A DNA stretch of 56,726 nt from Tieghemiomyces parasiticus (Eukaryota > Kickxellomycota > Dimargaritomycetes > Dimargaritales > Dimargaritaceae). Numbering within the stretch: position 1 is the first letter of the stretch; the number at the start of each line of letters is the position of its first letter. This document shows positions 47,301-56,726 of the stretch, piece by piece. The notes below the pieces were generated by a model, which ran no database searches, had not been told where the DNA came from, and worked only from the letters and a program-made list of their open reading frames with translations. A program made the translations under genes and the position numbers. Location: contig JANBPT010000204.1 in assembly GCA_027575765.1 (NCBI GenBank), forward strand, positions 1-56,726, in the 5' to 3' direction.

Positions 47301-47693
47301 CACGCCGGAGGCGTAGCGGACAGCGGTGGTCTCCCAGGCGTCGTCGCCGGCGGCCGGCGGTAGGGCCAGACGCGGGAGGGCCCGGAGGAAATGGGTGGCG
47401 GCGTAGAGAGCGGTGGGGACGCTATCGCTAACCAGGCCCGACGCATAAGCTTGGGTCGCCAAAGCCAAGTATGCATCGACAAAGCGGCAGGCGGCATCTG
47501 GGTGTAGCGACAGAGGTGGCAGATCCGCTGGTGAGGCAAAAACCGTACTAAACCAATCGAACCAGGGCCCCGGCACAGCAGTGCCAACTGTGTTCGGTAG
47601 GACGTGCACCACGTCGGCTAGAACGCGGGCCCGGCCGTCAGCGTCGAGGGTTCTCCATTCGACGGACACAGCCGGCGAATCGCGTGCGGTCAT
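44307..47693 (-). CDS. Unrecognised helical (alpha-solenoid-like) protein
   Basis: Exons with good splice sites on the minus strand are 47693-46245, 46106-45846, 45661-45584, 45182-45093, 44893-44777 and 44651-44307, all joining in phase 0. Between 45584 and 45182 one more exon is likely. Either 45358 onward (reads ARVSPPQTHHPRSVHSVAIA) or the piece with MASVEKLLTPLPP could be used. The product would be about 800 residues, Ala/Leu/Val-rich, almost wholly helical, with pairs of amphipathic helices like HEAT-type repeats (for example VVEALSALD and AVLASSGPAGCAAADLLVLA regions). I see no signal peptide, membrane span or catalytic motif. I do not recognise the family; it may be a scaffold or chaperone-type protein. 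The Met at 47693 is the first in frame after an upstream TTG. Confidence 0.72.
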
Positions 47694-48178
47694 GGGCAAA
47701 AACTAGCGGGTGCAGAGGTCGTTGGAAAAGGAAGTGGAAAATATTCAACAAAAGGCCGAGGTGACATAGCCACAATGATGGGTCGGAAGAGGTGGTCAGG
47801 GCAGAAAATGCCCTGAAAGTGAAAACCTGGTAACAGGGTTGTATGCTATTCGAGCGTAGGGAATGTGCAATGAGAGCACTCGGTGGACCGTAGCAGCCCG
47901 GACTTGAGGGTTGCGACTGCGGCAGGTAGGATGGAGTCAGGGGCTGTGTTTACGCTTCCAGCGGATCCTTGGCAGGCAGGCCACCCGTACCGTATGTTTC
48001 GCTAATAGCGGGGGGGGGGAACGCTTCTCGGCTCTTTCATATAAGTTTTATAGGGAATATCAAAATCACCCACGCTGAAGGTGGTGGTGATGAAAAGTAA
48101 ACGAAACTACATTACAGTAAGGAGGTGGGGGGGACTAGGGATGGCTGGTATCCGCACCGCGCAGTGGACGCGCGGGCC
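47694..48178. other. Promoter region of the helical protein
   Basis: About 0.49 kb upstream of the helical-protein start and downstream of the NPC2-like stop. It has a G9 run near 48010 and no gene. Confidence 0.4.
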
Positions 48179-48863
48179 TCAGAAACGCACGAGAGCGTTC
48201 AGGCAAGTAAGCTGAGCACCGGTATCGTCGCCCTCGTCAGGCAGGCGGGCCACGGCATTGACGGTGTAGCGCCCCTGGATGGGAGAAGTGGGAGAGGGTT
48301 GCAGAATGAAGATGGGGGCGGGGGTTAGTCACTGAGCCGGAGGGCTAGAATGGCCGCGGCGGGCAGCGTGTGTGGAAGGGGGGGGCATAACCTACTCTGG
48401 GGATTTCCTTGGGCAAGTCGACTTCCTTGGTGATGGACACGACGCCGGGGGGCACAGGGCAGGCGTGGCCCACCTGGTCCAGGTAGTCACATAGGTCGAA
48501 GCGCCGACTGAGCAGCTTGATAAAGCCGTACTTGACGGTTACGTCAACGTAGCTGCCGTTGGTCACCGTCTGCTTCACGTGGCCCGAGGCCTCGATGCGC
48601 AGGGTCTGGCCCTTGTGCGGCGGGTCGGGTGTCAGGTTGACGGAAGAGACGGTCACGAGATCCTCATCCGGGTTGCCGCAGTAGTAGAGGGACTTGCCCA
48701 GCGGTTTGCCCAGCGGTGGCGGGGCCAGCGAGTCGAGCGAACCGCCTAAGGGGAGGTGCCAACGGGTAGCGGGGTCAAGGTCTGCGCCGGCGGCAAAGCG
48801 GGCATTCGTGAGGGCCGAGGAGGCCAGGGCCACCAGGGCGACGGCGAGGAGAGAGGTCTGCAT
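48179..48863 (-). CDS. Secreted/vacuolar NPC2-like ML-domain lipid transfer protein
   Basis: Exons are 48863-48396 and 48274-48179 (intron 121 nt, donor GTAGGT), giving 187 residues. Residues 1-20 are a signal peptide (MQTSLLAVALVALASSALTN). The rest is one ML domain, as in fungal phosphatidylglycerol/phosphatidylinositol transfer proteins and NPC2, which carry a lipid or sterol in the vacuole lumen. Family marks are YYCGNPDEDLVTVSSVNLTP, PPHKGQTLRIEASG, VKYGFIKLL, DLCDYLDQ, CPVPPG and, in exon 2, GRYTVNAVARL followed by TCLNALVRF. The cysteines fit the ML disulfide pattern. One N-glycosylation sequon (NGS) is present. Confidence 0.92.
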
Positions 48864-49839
48864 GAGCGTGGCGGACAGGACGGATGCAAGAAGAGGAGGG
48901 CAGGCGGGAAGGGCAATTGTGGGTGATAGTGATGTTACACACAAGTCAGTGGTGTGAAAGGCGAAGATGGCAGGTTAAAGACGTGTACTTTTATGTGGTA
49001 AGGCTGACAGGGAATAGGCAGGCGGGGGGGAGGGTTTCGGTTGGGCAGAGAGGGGTTAAGGGGGGACGACAGGACATATGCGTCGGACCATTAGCCCGGA
49101 CGCCATCCGCCAGGAAACAGGTGAGGGAGAAAATGGCGTGTGGGTGGAGGAGTAATCGACCGCCTCCTGACCTTAGATGACGGAGACAACCACTGCAGGT
49201 CAACGATGCAGATCGGAGTGAGGGGTGAAGTAGCCACCCTTGCCACTGGCGCCGTTGCTTTGTACCGGTGCGGCCCACCAGGACAACTCTGAGCGATGGT
49301 ACCAGCTGGTGGCCCAAAACGTCCATACCAGGAGCCATGCACGGACGCAGGCGGACTTAAAGGCGATTTGACGTGACTATGCTCGTCGATACCAACGGGG
49401 GCCCTTGCCTAACCCTGGAACGGCCGACTCGGCAGCTAGGCCCGAGGACGCCGTGTCAGTTGTATAACCCCGTTGTCAAGGCTTACATGGCAATGGATTC
49501 CGAGGACACCAGTCGAAGCCTCTGCCGGCCACCGCCCACTGTCGGCCTGGCGCCGTAGGCTACCCACAGCCCCGGCGTATTTTCCGGGAAGCTTACCAAT
49601 GAACGGCGTAAAGGTCGGCGGGAGTGAAGGGGCCCGCGCCCCCCCCCGATTTGCAAACATTGCCTTCACGCCCCCTCTTCGCTCACGCCACGTTTTTGCT
49701 TTTTTTACTTCAACTCTGCATTGGACTATCTCTTCCTTGGCCGACATCACTGCGTAGCCCACCGGCGGATTGCTTTCCTGGATCATCCTTCACGGCACCT
49801 TGTCCTATTCTCCCCCCCCCACGCCTGGCCACTCTTCAC
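48864..49839. other. Divergent promoter region
   Basis: About 0.98 kb between the divergent NPC2-like and CCCH genes. It should carry both promoters. Only short frames occur; no clear TATA box was found. Confidence 0.4.
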
Positions 49840-51317
49840 ATGGTGTACTATATCCCCGCGCGCCCACCCACACGCCACCGCGTTTGGGTAAGTAGCGCTG
49901 CGCGGCCTCCGTCTGCCACCGCTGGGCCACCCGTCCGCCCCTCGCCACGTCCGCCGGCCCCCACGCGGCCCATGCGTAATCTGGTCTGGCGGCCCAACAC
50001 CCCGTCTGCCCCACCACCGCCCGAGTCTACTCAGACCGTTACGACCATACCCCCGGCCTGCATGCGACAAGTGCCGCGCCCGATCCCCCGTACTACCGCA
50101 CCCTTTCCCAGCGCCCCCCGGCAACCCGCGGGCGCTCTGTACGCGCGGCCACTGACGTCCCGGCCGCGTGCCTCCCGGCATCTGACGCTGGACAACCGCA
50201 CCCCTCGGCTCGCAACCGGCACCCCCGCTTCTACCCGCCGGCCCTCGCGGAACCTGCGCCTCATCAATACCCCCCACCCCCGGTAAGAGCCTTTTGCTAT
50301 ACCTCTGTTGAGCATAATAAGGTGTAAGTGTTGATCCCCCCCCCTTCGCAGGCTTAGACACCACAGACTAACGCTCCCGATGACCTTTACCTTCCCGCCC
50401 TCGCTGACCCCCTGGCCACTAGACGGCGACCTTCTTCCGCCCCGCCCCGTCCCGCCATACCAATGCTGGCTGGACGCTGCCGGGAACTTCGGGTCGGGTC
50501 CCGGATCTATACGGTCGACCGTACCGGTTACAAATTGGTCCGCCAGACGACTACCCCAACCGCCGGATCCACTTCGACCGACCTCCAGAAGCGGGAATTT
50601 ACCCGTACCAGCCGCCGCAGCCTGATCCGCAAGACGCTCTTAGGACGGCCCCTTGGACCGCCCCGGGCCCCCCACCGGCGCCTCACCACCCGCCACTGTA
50701 CGTTTTACAACCGATTCGGGCGGTGCAACGCCGGGTCGGCCTGCCCCTACCTTCATGACCCGGCCCGCGTAGCTATCTGCAGCCGGTTCCTACGCGGGGC
50801 CTGCACAGATACGGACTGCCTCTTTTCCCATGACCTCAGCCCCGAGCGGATTCCCCTGTGCCACCATTTCCAGCACGGCGCATGCGATCGGGATAACTGT
50901 CCGTACCTTCACATCAAGATGGCCGCCAGCGCACCCATCTGCCGGTCCTTCGCATACGACGGCTTCTGCGCGCAGGGCCGTGACTGTCCCCAGCGCCACG
51001 TGTATGAATGTCCGGCGTTCCATGAAACGGGTGAGTGTACCCGGCCCAAATGCAAATTGACCCACGTCCCGGCCCGCACCCCGCGAGCGACGTCGGGCCC
51101 AGCTGCCCGACCGACCCCGCGACCACCCACCGCAAGGCTTGTGGCGACGCCACCACCGAAAGCGCGACGGTACATGGAAGCGCTGGACGGCCTTGAAACC
51201 GACGAAACCGCAACGGAGCAAGCTTTCGATCACTCCGCCATCGGCACCGCCGAGCTTTCCTCCACAGTCGATTCAAATTTCATCCCCCTAGTAGAAAGTG
51301 ATTCCGAGGAAGGCTAA
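49840..51317 (+). CDS. CCCH zinc-finger protein, ZC3H3/Red5 type
   Basis: Exons are 49840-50282 and 50423-51317, giving 445 residues. The acceptor at 50422 (CCACTAG after a CTGAC branch) keeps the frame; the nearer CGCAG at 50351 does not. ZC3H3 proteins act in nuclear mRNA polyadenylation, export and surveillance. The pre-finger motif RIYTVDRTGYKLVR is typical of this group. Five C-x(n)-C-x(n)-C-x3-H fingers follow without gaps: CTFYNRFGRCNAGSACPYLH, CSRFLRGACTDTDCLFSH, CHHFQHGACDRDNCPYLH, CRSFAYDGFCAQGRDCPQRH and CPAFHETGECTRPKCKLTH. The N-terminal 190 residues are Pro/Arg/Thr-rich and disordered. The C-terminus is acidic. A possible poly(A) signal is AATAAA at 51734. Confidence 0.9.
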
Positions 51318-51903
51318 CCTGTCAGGGTAGACCATTCTGAAACGTAGGTAAGTAGTAGTCCAGGGCCCGCCTGTGGGCCGCCAGCTGACCACGGCTATGA
51401 AAGGGACAGTTCCATCCGGGGACACTTCCCTCGCTGGCGGTGTTGCATGAGAGGCGCGGACATGCTCTAGTAGCCCGCCGCTCGCAAGAGCGCGTCTGTG
51501 GTCCATGCCCTACGGGGCCGCAGTTGTCACAATGTACATCAACCAAATCAAAACTCGGGCTCGGGTGCCCTCGAAGATATTGAACAGGGCACCTAGACAC
51601 ACACCAACACGTCGTGCTGCCACCGGATAGCTTTAAAGTATTAAGAGCGGGCTGGTTAGTTAGCGGCCGGTGCCTTATCTCGGTGGTGTATACCAACGCC
51701 GGAGCCTTTGGGTAGTTTCTGGTCAGTGCCACCAATAAATGAAGTTTAAAGCCAGTATAATCTATTTACGGTCGGATAAGTATCGAGCAATGCAGATGAC
51801 ATGGTATATAGGTAGTGGGAGGGAGCGAAGGTGAGGCCATCGGTTCGGGAGATGGTTAGAGTGAACTATTGTACAGATGGTTTGCGGAATGGGTAAGGGG
51901 GAT
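51318..51903. other. Region between the CCCH gene and the beta-sandwich gene
   Basis: About 0.59 kb. It contains a 137-codon minus frame with clustered Cys and His residues (see the next entry) and little else. Confidence 0.4.
51322..51735 (-). CDS. Doubtful Cys/His-rich small protein
   Basis: A 137-codon frame ends 5 nt past the convergent CCCH stop. The last 80 residues have HCDNCGPVGHGPQTRSC, roughly a zinc-knuckle order (C-x2-C-x4-H, last Cys at an unusual spacing), then CPRLSC, and CPFHSRGQLAAHRRALDYYL, which resembles half a zinc finger. The N-terminal third looks arbitrary and the true start may be internal or after an intron. It may be a small zinc-binding protein, a relic of a mobile element, or chance. 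Confidence 0.25.
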   Translation of the reverse strand: MVALTRNYPKAPALVYTTEIRHRPLTNQPALNTLKLSGGSTTCWCVSRCPVQYLRGHPSPSFDLVDVHCDNCGPVGHGPQTRSCERRATRACPRLSCNTASEGSVPGWNCPFHSRGQLAAHRRALDYYLPTFQNGLP

Positions 51904-52659
51904 TCAAAGCAGTCGAAGGTGCAAAGTGGCGCGAGGGTGACCGCCCACAACCAGGTCGACAGAGACTGAGTGAGGGCCACGGACGGTGAAGAAGCTGGGG
52001 TCGAAGGCCAGAACGCAGGTCAAGTCAGCCAGGCCGCCGGGAGTGACGGTAAGGCTTGCCCCGGACACAACAGCAGCGTGGCAACGGGGCACGACCCGCA
52101 ATTGCACGGGGTGGCGGGACACGTTGAGCACGGCGGTATCGACGCGGTAATATCGGGTCCCGGTAGCCGGTTCCTGGCACAGCGGCCGGGGTAGGATGAG
52201 GGTGGCCGGCATCAGGCGGAGCAGACCGGCACCCCCGGACGACGGTCGACGGGTAAGACTGCGTGGAGGGTGGCAACCGGATAGCGACTTGGCCCGTGAC
52301 CCGGCGCGGTCTACGGGAGGACGCCGGGCGGCCGGTTCCCGCGGCGGTACCGTCGGGGCGGAGTGGCGGGTGGCGGGAGTCGTCGACCAGGGCAGGTGGG
52401 AGCGGGCGCGGAAATAGGCCTGGGTGCGGTCGAGTTGGGCGGGGTCCGCGGGTGACGAGGAGAAGGTCCGTGGGTGGGCGGCGGCGGCGTGAGCGAGGGT
52501 GTCCCAGGATGACCTGCTGCCTTGGTCGGCCCTGGCGAATTGGGAGGGCAGTGAGTCGGCAGCACTGGGCCGCCGCGCCAGCTCGGTGGACCCGGGGCAG
52601 CCGTCGCCGAACGAGCCCAGCGAACAGCCATTCAAGGAGAACGGGGACCGGGTGGCCAT
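51904..52659 (-). CDS. Protein with a C-terminal Ig-like beta-sandwich (ASH/MSP-like)
   Basis: A single exon encodes 251 residues from the first in-frame ATG. The first 150 residues are Ser/Ala/Pro/Arg-rich and probably disordered. The last 100 residues alternate hydrophobic strands: GTRYYRVDTAVLNVSRHPVQ, LRVVPRCHAAVVSGASLTVT, then PGGLADLTCVLAFDPSFFTV and HSVSVDLVVGGHPRATLHLR. This order is that of ASH (ASPM/SPD-2/Hydin) or major-sperm-protein beta-sandwich domains, which serve in centrosome or membrane-contact proteins. The resemblance is by pattern only. No signal peptide or membrane span. It could equally be another Ig-type fold. Confidence 0.6.
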   Translation of the reverse strand: MATRSPFSLNGCSLGSFGDGCPGSTELARRPSAADSLPSQFARADQGSRSSWDTLAHAAAAHPRTFSSSPADPAQLDRTQAYFRARSHLPWSTTPATRHSAPTVPPREPAARRPPVDRAGSRAKSLSGCHPPRSLTRRPSSGGAGLLRLMPATLILPRPLCQEPATGTRYYRVDTAVLNVSRHPVQLRVVPRCHAAVVSGASLTVTPGGLADLTCVLAFDPSFFTVRGPHSVSVDLVVGGHPRATLHLRLL

Positions 52660-54235
52660 AGGAAAGATCAAAGGAAATGAAGCGTAAGGGTTGGAGCTGG
52701 TTCACCGAGGACAGGACAGGACATGGGGAAGGAGGGGGCATTGCAGATCCGCCGGTCGGTGGAGGGCGGCGCTGGCCACTGCGCGTGTGTGCAAGAGGAA
52801 GACAACCCTCGAAAGCCGGGAGGGGGGATTGGGCCCCCCTTCTCCACAAGGACGGTGGTTGGAGTTTCACTGGCCGTGCGGGACTAGAAGGGCGACAGAC
52901 CCCCCATGCCATGCGACCTACAGTCCCTTTGACACCGTGCGGCGGCCTACTGAGCGAGTGCGTTAGGAGGGAGGCTTAGAATGCCCGCATCGGCTTGTGG
53001 GGGGGGTATAGTCAACGCCGCGAGAGTGCAGCGATTCGCTTTTGTGGGCGGTTGCACCGGTATCCAAGCGGAAAAACCTGGGGGGATGAAAGAATACACA
53101 GCTGTCGTGTCTAGGCAGGGTGGTATGTGAAAATTATTCTAGTTCCGTTTCTGGTCGCACAGACTAGGCGTGTATAACTCCCGGCCAGAGACAATCGGTT
53201 AGCCGGCTGGCCCCGACTTGTCGCACGTCGGGGTATTGTTGCGATTGTGGCCATTGTTGACCAGCCGTCCAGTTCCTTGGGTGTTGCGAGGGCCAGGCCC
53301 TACATAATGCGGTCGGTGCCCCCACCAGCGGCCCCTAAATTAAGACGCAACCGCCCCTTTGTATTATCACCTCTGCTGCATAGCCACTGCCTCCCGGCCG
53401 GAAATCCTAGCTGGCCGACGTGCCCCTCCCACAACCCAGACGCCCTAATCGTATCAACCAAGTGTCTCGCCTTGGCCGCCGCCCTCCCCTCCGTCTCAGA
53501 GGTAAGTGGACCGCTTTGGACGCCCGGCCACAGTGCTGAAGTCGGTTTCAGTCGGGCCACTACGCCGACCGCGGCCGGTAGGCTCAAGCTGTCGCGGCGT
53601 TGATCCCCTCCCCGCCGCCCACTCACCCGACCGGACGAGCACGCGTTGACGCAGAGAGCGATCCGCGCGTCGGCCTGTGTATGCCCATCCCACCCGTCCG
53701 CGCTGTGGGTTGGCCACTCCGTTGATAGTCCCCAGGCCCCTTCGCATTCTGCGCGGCCTGGGTGGAGTCTCCCGTCGTTCCCCTTTGAATAACTCCGGCC
53801 CTCCCTCCCCCTCTCCCTCCCTGCCTGCCCCTTCCCAGTTCCAGCGCCCCACTTCCGCCTGTTGGCTGGTATCAGAGCCTCTCCGTGCCTACTTAGTGAC
53901 GCCGTCCCGCCCCCGCACGGGTAAGCTCGCTCGCCGCCTTTTCCCCTTCCGAGTTTGCGTGTAACCGTGTTATCGTTTTCGCCTCGTAGTTTTACCTCCA
54001 GTTCATCAGCCCCCGCGTTCGCATTGCGTCACGGCATTTGTACCTGCCCTGCTGGCGCCAAGTCCATCCCCTACCCCTTCCTCGCTGTCATCTGGCCCTT
54101 CCGCCGGTTGTTTAGACAGCCCACCTTCCGATCCCAATCAGCCACCGCGTAACCCGGATTGCTGCTCTGCGCGCTCAGCCTCCGAGTTCGGTCCTTCACC
54201 TTCAGCGCCCCCTAACCTACCGAGGTTAGCCCAAG
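52660..54235. other. 1.6 kb upstream of syntaxin
   Basis: Contains splice-like pieces (for example a frame from ATG 53307 to a GTAAGT at 53502, and another ending in GGTAAGC near 53921), but they join into nothing I recognise. The part from about 53600 is pyrimidine-rich and probably is the syntaxin promoter and leader. I do not call a gene. Confidence 0.4.
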
Positions 54236-55388
54236 ATGAGCCGTGATCGTCTGGGCGAGTTCCGGGTAAGCTGTCCTGCGGACTAGCCTGCCACCGTGTC
54301 CCAGTGGCCTTGATCACTGCATCCTCCCCCCCTCCCTGCCATCCCAGGTCACTAACTCGGCCTGCTCTTCTCCCGTCCACCTTCCTGTAGGCCGAGGCCC
54401 AGAACCGCGACGACGACTACCGCCAGGCCAGTCCCCAGGCCATGGAGATGGGCGCCGTATCCTCCCACGGCGGTCCTACTGGCTTCCAAGATATGGTAAG
54501 TATTTAGAGATAGGTTCCGTACGACCAGGCTTATCGCGGTCTGTTTCCAAATATCCCCCCCTTCCCTTGCCCGGTATCTAACCGGCCCATGTTCCCCCGT
54601 CCGTTCACTCTACCATCCAGGTCCGTGAGGTCGAGCAGGATATTGAAGCCATTCAGCAGCAGGTGGAACAGGTTGACCGTCTCAACCAACGTACCCTGCA
54701 GGCCGTCGGCGACGACCAAATCTCTCGCTGCCGTCAGGAGCGTGACCAGGTCAGCGGTCAGATTGATCAGCTGATCCGCCAAGCCCAGGGCCGCTTGGAG
54801 CAAGTCACGGGCGAGAACCAACGGCTCCCTCCAGCCGACCCTGACACGGCTGCCCGTAAGGGTCGCACGGCTGCCCTCACCCGTCGCTTCCAGGACGTGA
54901 TTGAACGCTACCGTGAGCTGGAGGACGTGTACTGGAAGAAGTCCCGCGAGCGCCTCAAGCGGCAGTACAAAGTGGCCAAGCCCCTGGCCACCGACGACGA
55001 GATTGAGCAGGCCCTGGACGATGAGCGCGCCGGCCAGATCTTCACCGAGTCCTTGCTCAACACGAGCCGCATGGGCGACGCCCGCCGCGTGATGCGTGAC
55101 GTCGAGACCCGTCAGCAGGAGATGCGCCAGATCGAGAAGAAGGCCCTGGAGCTAAATGCCCTCTTCATCCGCCTCAACGAGATTGTCAACGCCCAACAGG
55201 AGGTCATTGATAACATTGAGGTCCAGGTCGGCAACACCGTCGCCGACACGGCCGCCGCCAACGAGCAGGTCGAGAAGGCCATCTCCATCCGCAAGCGGAC
55301 ACGGAAGAAGCTGTGGATCCTGCTCATCGTTGTCATCCTCATCATCATTGCTATCGTGCTGGCCGTCGTGTTGTCGGTTAAGAAGTAG
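54236..55388 (+). CDS. Plasma-membrane syntaxin (Sso1/syntaxin-1 type Qa-SNARE)
   Basis: Exons are 54236-54265, 54391-54495 and 54621-55388, giving 300 residues, close to yeast Sso1 (290). Qa-SNAREs of this kind drive fusion of secretory vesicles with the plasma membrane. Exon 1 codes only MSRDRLGEFR. The N-terminal half is the Habc three-helix bundle (VREVEQDIEAIQQQVEQVDR onward, with RYRELEDVYWKKSRERLKRQ typical of the third helix). The SNARE helix runs through NALFIRLNEIVNAQQEVIDN with the ionic-layer Gln in AQQEV. A basic patch RKRTRKK precedes a single C-terminal membrane anchor (LWILLIVVILIIIAIVLAVV). Confidence 0.95.
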
Positions 55389-56726
55389 GCAAGCGTCCCG
55401 CCGTTTTCTGCCGGCTTTGGCGTCCTGGATTGTTTGTTGAGGTGTCATGTGCTGTGTTTACCCTTAATTTGCCGTCCCTTCATTTAATGTTTTAGTGTAT
55501 GTGTGTTTACGTCTACCCACCGATGGCCCTCGATCCCTTCTGAACGGCGAAGGAGGCCGTCGCCCTCTAATTCTGCCCTCTCTGCATTGTTTTTTTTTTT
55601 TTTTTCGCCCTCATGCCCTGGCTACGTCCCGATCCGGCCCCCCCCCCCCTGGGATGCACCCTAGCTATGCTTGCACTGCCATATTTAATTATCTAATAAA
55701 CGTGTGGTGGTTTACGAACATCCTACTACTCGTTCTCTCACCCGCTATTCTGCGGCGGGGAACTGGCTCCTTTGCGACGACTAGGAGAAGGGGGGGGGAG
55801 GGGCGTTGACCTGCACTCGGGTGGATGACGACGAATTGGCGAGTGGATTACCACTTGCCTAGCTCCTGCAGGGACGGGGGAGGGGAGTCCTGGAGCATGC
55901 CTTGTGGGCGTCTCCGCATCAGAATTAGTGGTGCGCCGGGTACGAATATCCCCGTCCGGACCACACGCTCCACAGGTTGACTGTGTTGGTAAGCTAAACA
56001 GGTAGGCAGAGGGGACACGGGTATTTGGTACCCCCCCCCTCGTGCCTTTCCTAGGATCAAGCGGAGTATCCTTGACGCCGTGGCCTACGGGTTGAGGGGG
56101 CCACTATGGAGCCACTACACTTCGGCTAGCGGCACCCACCGCCGGACCAGTACCTGCCCTAGTCACCCGGGCTCCAAGTGGATCCAATTCAGTCGTGAAG
56201 CCAGAGCAGAATACAGAGTGATTCTTAAAGCATCGCCAATAGCCGTGGCACCGGCCGATACCACGGGTACTACGCGTCCCTCCATAATAACTCCTCCCAT
56301 GGTCAATACTCGCCGAGGTATGTAACCGACGGTAATTCCCCCCATCCAACCTTACGTTGCTACCACTAAACACGCCCGGGCTGGAGAGTAGGCCTGCTTA
56401 GGCCGTGCTCCCCCCCCCTCCCCACTGGGGACTCCACCCGGTGGCCGATTATTCGCCAGCGAATCCGAGTGGTGGGCTCTCCGTCCAAGCGGAGGGAGGT
56501 AGGTACCCGAAATAAGTCCCCGGCCGAGAAGTGGTTAATCATCGTGTCGTACCGGCGGCGGTATCTTCCGGTCTTGAATCTGGGGAAGCCATCGGGCCTT
56601 GACCTGTGCTACGCGGAAAATGGAAGGAATAGGGGTTACACCAAACCATTCCGCACCCCCTCCTACCGCTCACCTTGCAGCACACCGCGAGGGGAGAGGG
56701 AGGGGAGATAATTGTAGGGGAGGGGG
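55389..56726. other. Right-end intergenic region
   Basis: Holds the syntaxin 3' end and then 1 kb without a gene I can support. Short frames near 56100-56370 on the minus strand look protein-like in places but have no recognised domain and could be the edge of a gene outside the window. Confidence 0.4.
55695..55700 (+). terminator. Polyadenylation signal of the syntaxin gene
   Basis: AATAAA in an AT-rich patch, about 307 nt past the stop codon, followed by a GTGTGGTGG-type G/T-rich downstream element. This is the best poly(A) signal in the region. Confidence 0.55.

Noticed and set aside
52025..52912. 295-codon minus frame overlapping the beta-sandwich gene
   Set aside because: Pro/Arg/Ser-rich shadow; the other frame shows regular beta-strand alternation to its end.
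53307..54113. Possible small multi-exon gene before syntaxin
   Set aside because: Splice-like GTAAGT and GTAAGC sites exist but the pieces run into stops or join into an unrecognisable product; likely leader or promoter sequence.
1..56726. tRNA, rRNA, CRISPR arrays, intact transposons
   Set aside because: I looked for tRNA B-box patterns, regularly spaced repeats, and transposase or reverse-transcriptase motifs and saw none I could support.

Overview
The window is nuclear DNA of a fungus. Genes are split by short introns (about 50-220 nt) with GTAAGT-like donors, CTAAC/CTGAC branch points and pyrimidine tracts. The set is a fungal housekeeping complement: Nha1-type Na+/H+ antiporter, Rab11/Ypt3 GTPase, Sso-type syntaxin, STT3, TMEM115, PPP4R2, ZC3H3-type CCCH protein, NPC2-like lipid carrier. 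GC-rich exons, TATA boxes and this mix suggest an early-diverging lineage, possibly Zoopagomycota/Dimargaritales. That placement is inference from gene content, not from a search.

Layout. 1-3.6 kb: AT-richer end with a predicted secreted F-box/coiled-coil protein. 4.6-9.3 kb (minus): M17 leucyl aminopeptidase and STT3. 9.3-12.4 kb: gene-poor, with the second copy of a diverged repeat whose first copy is at about 0.2 kb. 12.4-17.8 kb (minus): TMEM115-like Golgi protein, START-domain lipid-transfer protein, small secreted protein, four-TM protein. 18.9-22.1 kb: a Nudix hydrolase with a C-terminal membrane anchor, convergent with Rab11 across a purine-rich tract. 23.9-24.8 kb: a second predicted secreted F-box protein. 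26-29 kb (minus): Nha1 antiporter in seven exons. 29-32.5 kb: no gene seen. 32.6-34.2 kb (minus): PPP4R2. 35.2-38.8 kb: large PPR protein. 41.2-43.6 kb: oligopeptidase-B homologue lacking its catalytic serine motif and histidine. 44.3-47.7 kb (minus): unrecognised helical protein. 48.2-48.9 kb (minus): NPC2/ML protein. 49.8-51.3 kb: CCCH zinc-finger protein. 51.9-52.7 kb (minus): beta-sandwich protein. 54.2-55.4 kb: syntaxin.

Several genes serve the secretory and endomembrane pathway (STT3, TMEM115, Rab11, syntaxin, START and NPC2 lipid carriers), but each is a separate transcription unit and nothing suggests a cluster. The most unusual content is (i) two unrelated-looking genes that both join an N-terminal signal peptide to an F-box at about residue 50, candidate secreted effectors, and (ii) an intact oligopeptidase-B-fold gene that looks catalytically dead. 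Exon joins were worked out by hand from splice consensus and reading phase; no alignment or RNA data were available.
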